Positions 8,838 to 16,111 of a stretch of DNA of 28,890 nucleotides are shown one piece after another. Within the stretch, counting starts at the first letter, position 1, and each line of letters begins with the position of its first letter. The DNA lies in IMG/VR virus record IMGVR_UViG_3300005617_000292, positions 1 to 28,890 of that record. One strand, given 5' to 3'. Under the pieces are notes generated by a model, which was not told the DNA's origin, did not search any database, and saw nothing but the letters and a program-made list of their open reading frames with translations. Source of the DNA: a virus. Made by a program: the position numbers and the translations under genes.

Positions 8838-9286
8838 GGCCCCATCTCGCTCACCGGCTCAGCCGTCAGCATGTAGTGCAGGGCGTGATCGGTCTGCACG
8901 TCCTTGATCAGGAAGCGCGCCCCGTTCGGATACTCAGGCCCGGTCACCATCACGTGCACGGTCTGACCCGCTGCAACGCATGGCTTGATGCGCTCGATCG
9001 AGGTGCCGCCACCCGGGAAGTCCGGGGTGATTGGCCCGATCCGCAGCGAGCCCTTGCCGAGGTTGCCCAGCGCCAGCTCCTCGGTGTTGAGCTGCCGGAC
9101 CTTGGGAGGTTGGCCCCCCGCTTCGGTGATCGGGAACTGCTCGACGAGGCGATCGCCGCGACCAGTATAGGCGCCGGTTGAGGTGCCAACGAGGATCGAG
9201 ACGGTGTAGGGCCTGATCCCCAGCAGTCCAGGTATTGCCCGAATCGAGTTGATGGCAGGCAGCAGCGCGTCGCGCAGCGTCCCCAT
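8834..9286 (-). CDS. Neck or head-completion protein, unassigned (150 aa)
   Basis: Start ATG 9286 overlaps the preceding stop by one base; the end overlaps the next GTG (GTGA). The sequence is beta-rich with Gly/Pro turns (PYTVSILVGTSTGAYTG, LRIGPITPDFPGGG, FLIKDVQTDHALHYML), consistent with a small barrel such as a head-closure or stopper protein. That fits its place between connector and tail completion genes, but no conserved motif was identified. Confidence 0.55.
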   Translation of the reverse strand: MGTLRDALLPAINSIRAIPGLLGIRPYTVSILVGTSTGAYTGRGDRLVEQFPITEAGGQPPKVRQLNTEELALGNLGKGSLRIGPITPDFPGGGTSIERIKPCVAAGQTVHVMVTGPEYPNGARFLIKDVQTDHALHYMLTAEPVSEMGP

Positions 9287-9885
9287 CAGTACGCCTCAAG
9301 CTGAGCACGCCCGCCGCCTTGGTTGAGCCACTGCGGCTCGAGCCGAACGAGCGAGCTCAGTTGGAGAACGATGTTCTTGTACTGCGACAGCCGGTCCTTG
9401 AGGACCTGGAAGCCGCCGAAGAACTCGATCTCGTCGACCTTCTTGATGCCCGCTGTGCCGCCGATGTTTTGGCTCAGGCACGCATCCCAAGCCTTCTCGC
9501 ACTGGTGCAAGAGCTGCCTCAGCCGAGTCTGCCCGCTCGAGACGCACACTGGATAGCCACCCGAATGCGCAAGCGTAAAGCGGGCTATGAATGCTGAGAC
9601 CGTAACCGCACTGACCACGACCGTTTCGGCCATGTCGCCGACATCAACCACGAGCCGCGACTGTACCTCGATGCCATCCATCGAAACTGGGGTCACGGCT
9701 ACTGCCGCGCCGGCCACAATGTTCGTGGTCGCCGTGGTCTCCGCACCGATGGTCAAGTTCGGCGCTATTACGTCGCGGAAGATCTGCTTGAAACCGTCAG
9801 AAGTATAGGGATAGGCGCCAAAATCGAGGTTGCCGTAACCAAGATGGAAGCGGGTAGCCTCGATTTCAGCGTCCGTCATCGCCAT
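9286..9885 (-). CDS. Head-tail connector-like protein (199 aa)
   Basis: The position directly after the head genes, the length and the mainly helical ends (DAEIEATRFHLGYG; TRLRQLLHQCEKAWDACL; FQVLKDRLSQYKNIV) resemble gp6/gp15-type connector proteins that bind below the portal. Residues about 45-110 are beta-rich, which is longer than the simplest connectors. Start ATG 9885 has AAGGGG upstream. Its stop TGA shares a base with the ATG of the next gene. Family not certain. Confidence 0.5.
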   Translation of the reverse strand: MAMTDAEIEATRFHLGYGNLDFGAYPYTSDGFKQIFRDVIAPNLTIGAETTATTNIVAGAAVAVTPVSMDGIEVQSRLVVDVGDMAETVVVSAVTVSAFIARFTLAHSGGYPVCVSSGQTRLRQLLHQCEKAWDACLSQNIGGTAGIKKVDEIEFFGGFQVLKDRLSQYKNIVLQLSSLVRLEPQWLNQGGGRAQLEAY

Positions 9886-9895
9886 TGGCGACCCC

Positions 9896-10276
9896 TTACT
9901 GCGTACCGCGGCGCAGGTAGCGGTAGGTTAGCGTGGCGCTCGAGCTCGTAACCGTGCCAGTGCCCTGGACGGAAGCGCGGAAGTACTTCCAACCGGCGAG
10001 ATTGCCGGGGGAGTAACAGCGCGTTGCCGTAGCAGTGACCGTTTCGGTCATCAGCGCGCCCGTGTCAGCGCTGACGGGGTAGTAGTTGGTTCCGTCCATG
10101 CTCACGTAGAAACGCACCACCACATTGGTGAGCGATCCAATCGTGAAATCGAGTTGGACGGTGACTGCTGAGGCGAAAGCCTCGTTGAGGTCGAACGCCG
10201 TCGCGGCAACTTCACCCGTGGTGAGGATTGCCGCAGCGCGTGCCGCGATAGACTTGTTTGGTGATCCGCTTGCCAT
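9896..10276 (-). CDS. Small beta-rich head protein (126 aa)
   Basis: After an Ala-rich N-terminus, the protein is a Thr/Val/Tyr-rich beta domain (VTVQLDFTIGSLTNVVVRFY, SATLTYRYLRRGTQ), reminiscent of immunoglobulin-like or decoration folds found next to capsid genes. Start ATG 10276 has GGAG upstream. It lies between capsid and connector genes, so a head decoration or neck role is likely, but there is no specific signature. Confidence 0.65.
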   Translation of the reverse strand: MASGSPNKSIAARAAAILTTGEVAATAFDLNEAFASAVTVQLDFTIGSLTNVVVRFYVSMDGTNYYPVSADTGALMTETVTATATRCYSPGNLAGWKYFRASVQGTGTVTSSSATLTYRYLRRGTQ

Positions 10277-10315
10277 TCTAGCTTTGCTCCGTTTTCAGGT
10301 TGGAAGCCGGACGGC

Positions 10316-11491
10316 TCAGGTCTGCCAGAAGATGCGTTGGCAGCCGCGGGTGTCGAGCGTCTGGAAGGCGTGGAGCGCGTACCAGATCACCTTCGCGACG
10401 GTCCCGTAGTTGGTATCGTCCGCCCAACGGCACTCGGGGCCAACGGCGCCCGTCTGCTCGTTCGAGGCCGTACCGATGCCGACCACGCCGGGGCCAAACA
10501 AGAGCGCTTCGTTCACGGTCACGCCAGAGCCGACGGTCGAGCCATTGATAGCCGTGTCGGTGGCGCCGGTGGTCGCGTACGTGGCCAGCGTGGTGACCTC
10601 GAAGAAGTCGATGTCTTGAACCGATCCGACGTACCCGTACAGCAGGTTGCGTCGCGCGTCGTGGAACTTGGACAGCTCCCGATAGTCGACGTCGCCCAGC
10701 ATCTGAGTGTTGAAGCTCGTGGGGACGAGGCACATGTAGCGCCCGTTCGCGAACTTCGACCACTCGCGGTCGCTGATGGCTTTGCGGGCCGCCATGATCT
10801 GCTCCAGCGAGACGTATGCGGTCCCACCAGAAGCGAACGCTGCGGCGTTGGCAATGCCCGTCGGGAACGTGACGTTGGTGTTCCCGCTCGTGCCGTTGCA
10901 GCGGAAGCGATCGCGCACCACGGAGTCGAGCCACTTCACGTAGTCGCGACCGAGGTAGCGAGTGACCTTGCTGGCCAGCTGCTCCTTGTTGCGGCGGTAT
11001 TTGGCGTCGAAGTCCTTGATGGCGTACGGCGCCACGGCAGTCCCGGCGGCGTTCGAGGGGCCATAGAACTCCTTCAGCACGACCGCGATTTCCTCGGCCT
11101 TAATGTTCTGGCCGGTGGTCGAGATGGTTTGGTCTTCGCTCAGAAGACGACCGGCTTCGGTGTAGAGGCCGCCCTCGTACACGTCACGGAACATCTTGAT
11201 CGTGTCGCCGGCGTTTTTGCCGAAGTCGTCGAACGCCTTCACGCACTCGGGGTACGCATCGGAGGCGCGCACCATTTCGTCGAGGCCCGGATCCAGGATG
11301 GTGCCGCCGCCAGCGATGGAGACGAATTGCTGCGCAGTCGGCACGCCGGCGTTGAGCGCGGCCAAGCTGATGCGCGACCCGAGCGCCATCTTCGCGAAGA
11401 AGTATTGGGGCTCGGGAGTCACCAGCCGCATGCCGGTCGACGTGGAGTCGAGGAAGTTTTGAGGTAGGGAACTACGAGAAATCAGGCCCAT
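10316..11491 (-). CDS. Major capsid protein
   Basis: The head shell subunit. It has 391 residues, stands directly after the scaffold gene and has a strong ribosome site (GGAAGGAAA), as expected for the most abundant virion protein. It begins MGLISRSSLPQNFLDST and contains long mixed alpha/beta regions, for example VSLEQIMAARKAISDREW and GRYMCLVPTSFNTQMLGDV, resembling capsid proteins of HK97 fold. The C-terminal part is beta-rich (VTVNEALLFGPGVVGIG, AKVIWYALHAFQTLD). The name rests mainly on position and size. Confidence 0.8.
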   Translation of the reverse strand: MGLISRSSLPQNFLDSTSTGMRLVTPEPQYFFAKMALGSRISLAALNAGVPTAQQFVSIAGGGTILDPGLDEMVRASDAYPECVKAFDDFGKNAGDTIKMFRDVYEGGLYTEAGRLLSEDQTISTTGQNIKAEEIAVVLKEFYGPSNAAGTAVAPYAIKDFDAKYRRNKEQLASKVTRYLGRDYVKWLDSVVRDRFRCNGTSGNTNVTFPTGIANAAAFASGGTAYVSLEQIMAARKAISDREWSKFANGRYMCLVPTSFNTQMLGDVDYRELSKFHDARRNLLYGYVGSVQDIDFFEVTTLATYATTGATDTAINGSTVGSGVTVNEALLFGPGVVGIGTASNEQTGAVGPECRWADDTNYGTVAKVIWYALHAFQTLDTRGCQRIFWQT

Positions 11492-11505
11492 GATGGGTTT
11501 CCTTC

Positions 11506-11547
11506 CGCGCCCGGGAGAGCGCTAAATCGTTGTTTGAGCCGGGCGCG
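11506..11547 (-). promoter_or_regulatory. Inverted repeat in the leader of the capsid gene
   Basis: CGCGCCCGG (11506-11514) and CCGGGCGCG (11539-11547) are perfect nine-base arms around a 24-base loop. It lies 15 bases upstream of the capsid ATG, just before the ribosome site GGAAGGAAA. It could be an mRNA leader structure or an operator; no T run makes it a terminator. Confidence 0.45.
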
Positions 11548-11556
11548 CGACGAGCG

Positions 11557-12210
11557 TCAGACTGACGGGCGCGTACGTTCGATTTCGGTCTTGTTGTTTT
11601 GGTAGAAGATGTCGCCGAGCACTGGGCTGCGACCATTCATCTGCTGCCACTCTTGGAACTTGGTTGCCCCACCACTCGGCGGAGGCGCGGGCGGGGTAGC
11701 GACGGTCGTTGGCGCCGGCTTCGGCGGCACAACCGGTGGCGCATTCGGATCGGGTGCCGAAGCCGCCTTGATGAGCTTCATCGCAGCGAAGCGCTTGGCG
11801 CTGTCACCCTTCGCGTCGGCGTCGATTGCCGCTTGAACATGCGCTGGCAGAGCGGCGAACTGCTCCTCGACGACGGCCTTCAGCAGCTCAGCAGTCGTGG
11901 TGCCTGCGGCGACCTGCGGCTCGAGCTCTTTGATTCGCTTCTCGAGCTTTTCCTTCTCGCTGAGCGAGTCGGTTTCGAGCTTCTTGAGCTTGGCGATCGC
12001 GCTTTTCGCGTCATCCGCTTTCTCGAATCCGAGCTCCCTGAGGAGCGCGGACATGCCGCTGTTCTTGGACTCGGCGAGGCGCTGAGCGAGCTGCTCACTC
12101 GTCAGATTCACCGGGACTGCTGGGGCAGGCGCCGGGGTCGGCGGCGCAGCGGGTGACGCGGGCGGGTTCACCGGCGAGGCCGGCGGAACGGGATCGGGTA
12201 CTCCGGACAT
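11557..12210 (-). CDS. Head scaffolding protein
   Basis: Scaffolding proteins guide capsid assembly and then leave. This 217-residue protein sits immediately before the capsid gene, has a Pro/Ala-rich disordered N-terminus (residues 1-35) and a long, highly charged coiled coil (about 36-100: around KSAIAKLKKLETDSLSEKEK). A Pro-rich linker and a short C-terminal capsid-binding-like segment (FQEWQQMNGRSPVLGDIF) follow. Start ATG 12210 has AGGAGA upstream. The pattern (disordered ends, coiled coil, position) is standard for scaffolds, though no enzymatic motif exists to check it. Confidence 0.75.
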   Translation of the reverse strand: MSGVPDPVPPASPVNPPASPAAPPTPAPAPAVPVNLTSEQLAQRLAESKNSGMSALLRELGFEKADDAKSAIAKLKKLETDSLSEKEKLEKRIKELEPQVAAGTTTAELLKAVVEEQFAALPAHVQAAIDADAKGDSAKRFAAMKLIKAASAPDPNAPPVVPPKPAPTTVATPPAPPPSGGATKFQEWQQMNGRSPVLGDIFYQNNKTEIERTRPSV

Positions 12211-12315
12211 TCGTCTCCTACATCGCGATGACGGACGCGAGGGCCGATTTGGAGATTGCGCGCTGAGCTACGCAGTCGACGCGGCGCGCGGTGCGCGTCG
12301 GCTGCGATTTGCGGA
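12211..12315. other. Gap without gene (105 bases) before the scaffold gene
   Basis: No convincing frame or terminator is visible. It holds the scaffold ribosome site (AGGAGA) at its left end, and GC-rich partly self-complementary sequence (GACGCGGCGCGCGGTGCGCGTC region) near 12280, which may fold. Confidence 0.35.
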
Positions 12316-12720
12316 TCAGGATTCGTAAAACGCCACGACAATACCGAACGGACGGTCCTGCGCAGGCATCGCCGCGCCCGCAAGTTCAGTCGTCGCATGG
12401 TTGTCGGTGATCTCGAAAGTCACATCGGCGGTCGAGATCGCGACGGTCTTCAAGCCAAAGAACTTCGTTCGGTCGGAGTCCTGCGACGCCGATTGGCTAG
12501 GAGCTACGCCTAGCAGATTGACGGTCTTGCCGTTGCGACGGCTCGCGGCAATGAGCGCAGCCACACCGGTCAGAATGCCATTGTCGGCCTGCGCGTAGGT
12601 CTCCGTGGTCGGGATCGTGAACAGCACTTCAGCGAGCTGCACGGAGCCCGCGCCAAGGGCACCGATGTAATCGGACTTGAGCGTTTGCACGCTGTGAACT
12701 ACTGCGGTTGAAACTGCCAT
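12316..12720 (-). CDS. Hypothetical head-region protein, 134 aa
   Basis: Start ATG 12720, with GGAG upstream. The sequence is beta-rich with Thr/Ser/Val stretches (VQLAEVLFTIPTTETYA, KTVAISTADVTFEITD) and lacks Cys, signal peptide or membrane segments, the composition of a virion structural protein. It lies between the MuF gene and the scaffold. A capsid decoration or stabilising protein is a reasonable guess from position; no sequence signature proves it. A 105-base gap without a gene (12211-12315) separates it from the scaffold gene. Confidence 0.65.
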   Translation of the reverse strand: MAVSTAVVHSVQTLKSDYIGALGAGSVQLAEVLFTIPTTETYAQADNGILTGVAALIAASRRNGKTVNLLGVAPSQSASQDSDRTKFFGLKTVAISTADVTFEITDNHATTELAGAAMPAQDRPFGIVVAFYES

Positions 12721-12732
12721 GTGAGGGCTCCG

Positions 12733-12924
12733 TTACTTGCGCGCCGACTTGTGCGGAGCGACGTTGGTTTCGGGCGCGCTCTCGGGAGCGGCCGGTGGTT
12801 TTTCTACGTGCGGCTCGATGGGCGCAGGCTCGACGGGGGGCGCGCTGGTTTCGGGCGCGCTCTCGGGAGCGGCCTCGGGGTTCAAGCGCTCACCGGTGAC
12901 TGGATGAAATTGGACTGCCGACAT
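12733..12924 (-). CDS. Small Pro/Ala/Glu-rich protein (63 aa) with internal duplication
   Basis: It begins at ATG 12924, with AGGAAA upstream, 14 bases after the MuF stop. The product is low complexity and contains AAPESAPET twice, encoded by a perfect 29-base direct repeat (12765-12793 and 12846-12874). The N-terminus MSAVQFHPVTGERLNP and basic C-terminus HKSARK are conserved-looking ends of small head-associated linkers. No function is known; a disordered head-assembly linker is plausible. Confidence 0.5.
   Translation of the reverse strand: MSAVQFHPVTGERLNPEAAPESAPETSAPPVEPAPIEPHVEKPPAAPESAPETNVAPHKSARK
12765..12874. repeat. 29-bp perfect direct repeat, 81 bp period
   Basis: Identical 29-base copies stand at 12765-12793 and 12846-12874. 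The 81-base spacing equals 27 codons, so the duplication is in frame within the small Pro-rich gene. It probably arose by local duplication. Confidence 0.85.
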
Positions 12925-12937
12925 GGGGGTTTCCTGT

Positions 12938-14014
12938 TCAGCGGTGGCGCTTGGCGCGCTTTACCGCGATGACTTTCTGCTCACCAATGCCGGCTGGTCT
13001 GAGCGGCACCTCAGCCTCGGTGTCCAGCTTAATTCCGCCGCGCCGGCCCTCGACGAGCACTCTCGCTGCGAGCACTTCGTCTCCGCGCTCGCGCGCCAGC
13101 GTGATGCGATGGCGACCGTCCACGATCTGCACGCCACCGTCGGCGCGGATTTTGAGGGTTGGGATGCCGCCGTGGACTGCTCCACCAGCGCGAAGATGCG
13201 CGAACGATTCGGGGCGCAGACCGGATTGTGGGATCGCGCCACTGAATCCATCGCGAAGCAGGTGATCCAGCTGCGGATTCTTGCTGAGCGTTATAGGTTG
13301 GGCTGGAACAGCGATCGGTGACGGCTTCGCTACTGGCAGCGAAATGACCTTCGCCGGCTCCTTGGGCTCGATCAGCCCTTCAGAACCGCGCTCACTGAAT
13401 TGCAGCACCTGCCAGGTGCATCTGCACCACGGATGGACAGCGCCGGGCGTCCCGTACGGGAACTTCTCTTTGATGCCGACGATCGTCCCGTCAGCCGCAA
13501 AGCAGACCGGGCAAGTGAGCTTGTCGAGCGTCGAATCCCAAACCTTGAGCAGCGAGGTGGTCGCTTGCGGAAGCGCGTCCGCGACCTCCGCCTTGCCACC
13601 GTTGAAAGCCTCGGCCGACTCGGTGACGGCGATGCGTTCTAGGTCCGGCTTGAGCTTGGTGAGCGCCGCCGAATCACTGAGTGACTCCCGTGCTTTGGTG
13701 AGTCGCTCGCTAAAACGGGTCGAAATCGTCTTGGCGCGCAGCCAGTCGCGAGTAACGGCTGCGGTCGGCGCGAGCGGCTCAACCGCAACACGGACCTCGC
13801 TTAATTCCGCGATCGCCGAACTTGCCCCGATGGCCCGAGAGCCACCGCGAAGCGTCATGATCCGCCGGCTGAGATGCTGCTCAACCGAGCGAGAGCGGAA
13901 TGCAGATACCAGTGCGGGGAACGCCAGCAGACCGAGCGCGGCGCGCTCAGCTCTTCGAAGCGCTTGGCGGTTTTCCTCCGCCTGCTCCTCGATCTGCTTT
14001 CGGCTTCGTGACAC
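12938..14014 (-). CDS. MuF-type head morphogenesis protein with ParB-like C-terminal domain
   Basis: MuF-type minor head proteins are packaged in the capsid. The start at GTG 14014 was chosen because GAGG stands six bases upstream; GTG 14020 is in frame too. It overlaps the portal gene by 68 bases. The MuF domain (about residues 85-205) includes AVTESAEAFNGGK, the cysteine motif DKLTCPVCFAADG and HPWCRC, a probable zinc site. After a Pro-rich linker, residues about 250-325 form a second domain with VQIVDGRHRITLARERGDEV, matching the DGxHR region of the ParB/sulfiredoxin-like fold. MuF proteins often carry such exchangeable effector-like C-termini, so this half may be an enzymatic or toxin-like part; that is inference. 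Confidence 0.75.
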   Translation of the reverse strand: MSRSRKQIEEQAEENRQALRRAERAALGLLAFPALVSAFRSRSVEQHLSRRIMTLRGGSRAIGASSAIAELSEVRVAVEPLAPTAAVTRDWLRAKTISTRFSERLTKARESLSDSAALTKLKPDLERIAVTESAEAFNGGKAEVADALPQATTSLLKVWDSTLDKLTCPVCFAADGTIVGIKEKFPYGTPGAVHPWCRCTWQVLQFSERGSEGLIEPKEPAKVISLPVAKPSPIAVPAQPITLSKNPQLDHLLRDGFSGAIPQSGLRPESFAHLRAGGAVHGGIPTLKIRADGGVQIVDGRHRITLARERGDEVLAARVLVEGRRGGIKLDTEAEVPLRPAGIGEQKVIAVKRAKRHR

Positions 14015-15680
14015 CAGCACCCTCAGCCGCGGCGTGGTACGCGGTCGCTTCGTTCGTCGCTGCCGTCAGCGCGCGCTCTTCAGCGGCGTCGCGGTCCTCT
14101 TCGATCTCCTCGATCGCCTCGTTCGTGTCTTCGCGGCCGTAGTAGGGCAGGATCGCCTTGATCGCGTCCTTCTCGGGCACGAGATGAGCGTCCTTGGCAG
14201 CGGTAGCGGCGGCGACGGCTTGAGTGATTTCCTCAGCGCCAGCGCTGAAGTACTCGCCCCAATTCGGCACCATCTTCGGCGCGTACCAGATCTGTCCGTC
14301 GTTCGTGTCGACGTAGAACTTGGCGAGGATCGGCGCGGCTTTCTCAGCGCCAGGCAAGAGCAGGCCCTTGCCGTCAATCTTCATGACCCATTGGAGCATC
14401 AGCTCAATCAGTGGCTTGAGCGCGCCATCCCACCACGTGCATCGCATCTCATCGACGAGAGCGAGCAGCGGCTCATAGGCGAGCTCCAGGAACTTGGCCG
14501 ACATCTGGCCGGCCCCCGTGCGCCCCATGATTTCGGAGACGCTGACGAGCACCACGCCCATCGACTCGAGCAAGCGCGATCGGACGTCGTTGACGTGGGA
14601 CGTAGCCGCTTCGAAGGCCTTGCCGGTGGTCTCAATGAGGCCAACTTGTGCCTTGTCGTTGCGGTAGCTCCACATCTGGCCCGCGCCGCTCTTGCGGGCT
14701 GGCTTCGATGCGACCTCGCCGTGCTCAGGCTTGTCACCGCTCGGCGAATACCCAGTCGCTATGCGGCCCGTTGCGCCGGGCCCGTCGTCTTCTTCGACGC
14801 CGGTCTCGTACGGCTGCGGAACACCGAGAATATTGATGCCGCGGTGGCGCTGCGAGAGCGCGAAATTCAGCGCGTCGAACTCGTCCAGGAATTCGCCGTA
14901 GAGCGAAAACCCGTCGATGCTCGTTTCGCCTTCACTGCTCGCGTTGCGGATCCAGCGTGCCGGCACGAACCCGAGGTTGTGCGGCGTGGTGTTCTCGACC
15001 ACCCAGATCGGAGCCTCGTTGACTCGCGACTCGACCTGGCGGTACTCGATGAACGCTTGAGTGTCGATATCCTGGCGATACCAGTACTTCTTCGTCTCCG
15101 GCTTGCCATCGGCGCCAGTGACGGTCTTGTCGAACGTGTAGCACCAGGTGATGCTTTCGAGCTCTGCACTCGGGTCGCCGCCTTTGAACGTCGGGTAGAC
15201 GTCTTCAGCGTTGGCGAGCTCGATGCAGAATCGGCCCGCCTTGAGCTTGATGATCGCGAGCGTTGCACCAATCGCGAGCCCTTGCCGCATGGTGCGGCGC
15301 ATGCCTGGGCGTAGCCGCGAGTTCTCGATCAGCGCGTCGATGAAGCCTTCGAGGAACTCGGCATCGGTCTCGCTGACGGTGATGCCGGCGACCGCATCGT
15401 CTTCATCGACCTTCGAAACGCCGATCGTAGGAAAGCGCTGCTCACCAAACGTGAACTTGACGACCTGCTCGACGCATCCACGCGGCATCGGGTAGATGAC
15501 GCACGGCTTCCGCTCTCGGAGCGGCACCTCTTGCCCGTCCTTCAGGCCGGTGAAGAAGTCGGGGCGCCCGTCGTACTGTTCGCCCTTCAGGTACTTTCGC
15601 AGCTGCTGCAGCGCCTTGTAACGCGGCAACAGGCAAAGGTACTCGGGCTTGACGGGTGAATCGTAGGTGGTGGCAGCCAT
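13947..15680 (-). CDS. Portal protein
   Basis: The portal forms the ring at the capsid vertex through which DNA enters and leaves. The 577-residue protein directly follows terminase and precedes the MuF-type gene, the standard order. Features typical of SPP1/Mu-type portals include an N-terminal YLKGEQYDGRPDFF segment, the acidic central region GFIDALIENSRLR, a stem/wing region with HRGINILGVPQPYETG and SYRNDKAQVGLIETTGKAFEA, the helix EIMGRTGAGQMSAKFLELA, and a Glu/Ala-rich C-terminus (EAIEEIEEDRDAAEERAL). Start ATG 15680. The assignment is by gene order, length and these patterns. Confidence 0.85.
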   Translation of the reverse strand: MAATTYDSPVKPEYLCLLPRYKALQQLRKYLKGEQYDGRPDFFTGLKDGQEVPLRERKPCVIYPMPRGCVEQVVKFTFGEQRFPTIGVSKVDEDDAVAGITVSETDAEFLEGFIDALIENSRLRPGMRRTMRQGLAIGATLAIIKLKAGRFCIELANAEDVYPTFKGGDPSAELESITWCYTFDKTVTGADGKPETKKYWYRQDIDTQAFIEYRQVESRVNEAPIWVVENTTPHNLGFVPARWIRNASSEGETSIDGFSLYGEFLDEFDALNFALSQRHRGINILGVPQPYETGVEEDDGPGATGRIATGYSPSGDKPEHGEVASKPARKSGAGQMWSYRNDKAQVGLIETTGKAFEAATSHVNDVRSRLLESMGVVLVSVSEIMGRTGAGQMSAKFLELAYEPLLALVDEMRCTWWDGALKPLIELMLQWVMKIDGKGLLLPGAEKAAPILAKFYVDTNDGQIWYAPKMVPNWGEYFSAGAEEITQAVAAATAAKDAHLVPEKDAIKAILPYYGREDTNEAIEEIEEDRDAAEERALTAATNEATAYHAAAEGAGVTKPKADRGAGGGKPPSASKS

Positions 15681-15694
15681 CGGCGGCTTCGCTT

Positions 15695-16111
15695 ATGCTT
15701 CCCGCTATGCTGCTAGGATCAGTCGCTCACAGCCGCGCAAACCAGATAACTGCTTTACGCTTGAGCTTTCGCGACCTTCGCGGCTTCCGCGGGATCGCTT
15801 GTTTGCTTGGCTCAGACAATAAGCGTGACTGGTATCCAATCTCTACGGCGGCGGTTAGTAGCAGCACCGGAGAATTGCTGATTGCCGTGCCCGTAGTCGC
15901 TCTTGCGTGGCGAATTCTAGGCGCTGAGCTCTCACCGCTTCATGAGAGCAAACCGACGAATGGATTCGGCAGCTGGTCTTTCCTCTCGAACCGCCGCGCT
16001 ATCTGCGCTGGACGTTTCGAGGTATCGCGAAGCGGCATTTACAGTGCCGACCCTGGATGCGCTCCGCCACCAGAGGGGCGCGCGCTGCGCAGCGGGACGC
16101 TGCTTTACTAG
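15695..16111 (+). CDS. Possible opposite-strand gene between terminase and portal
   Basis: This 138-codon frame fills the only sizeable gap of the late region and runs against all neighbours. It ends within the terminase stop region and starts just beyond the portal start (ATG 15695 or 15707). All three minus-strand frames are broken by stops here. The predicted product has protein-like stretches such as ALRLSFRDLRGFRGIACLLG and ELLIAVPVVALAWRIL, the latter possibly a membrane helix. GC by hand count is about 57 percent (15721-16020), slightly below the portal gene. There is no good ribosome site and no recognised family. If real it resembles a moron, an independently expressed accessory gene. 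Confidence 0.35.
   Translation: MLPAMLLGSVAHSRANQITALRLSFRDLRGFRGIACLLGSDNKRDWYPISTAAVSSSTGELLIAVPVVALAWRILGAELSPLHESKPTNGFGSWSFLSNRRAICAGRFEVSRSGIYSADPGCAPPPEGRALRSGTLLY

Noticed and set aside
10337-11467. 376-codon plus-strand open frame
   Set aside because: It is the antisense shadow of the major capsid gene; its composition is atypical and it lacks a ribosome site.
13281-15314. 677-codon plus-strand open frame
   Set aside because: It lies antisense to the portal and MuF genes, whose motifs and gene order are clear. The translation is Arg/Ala/Leu/Val-rich without domains, the usual mirror of GC-rich coding DNA.
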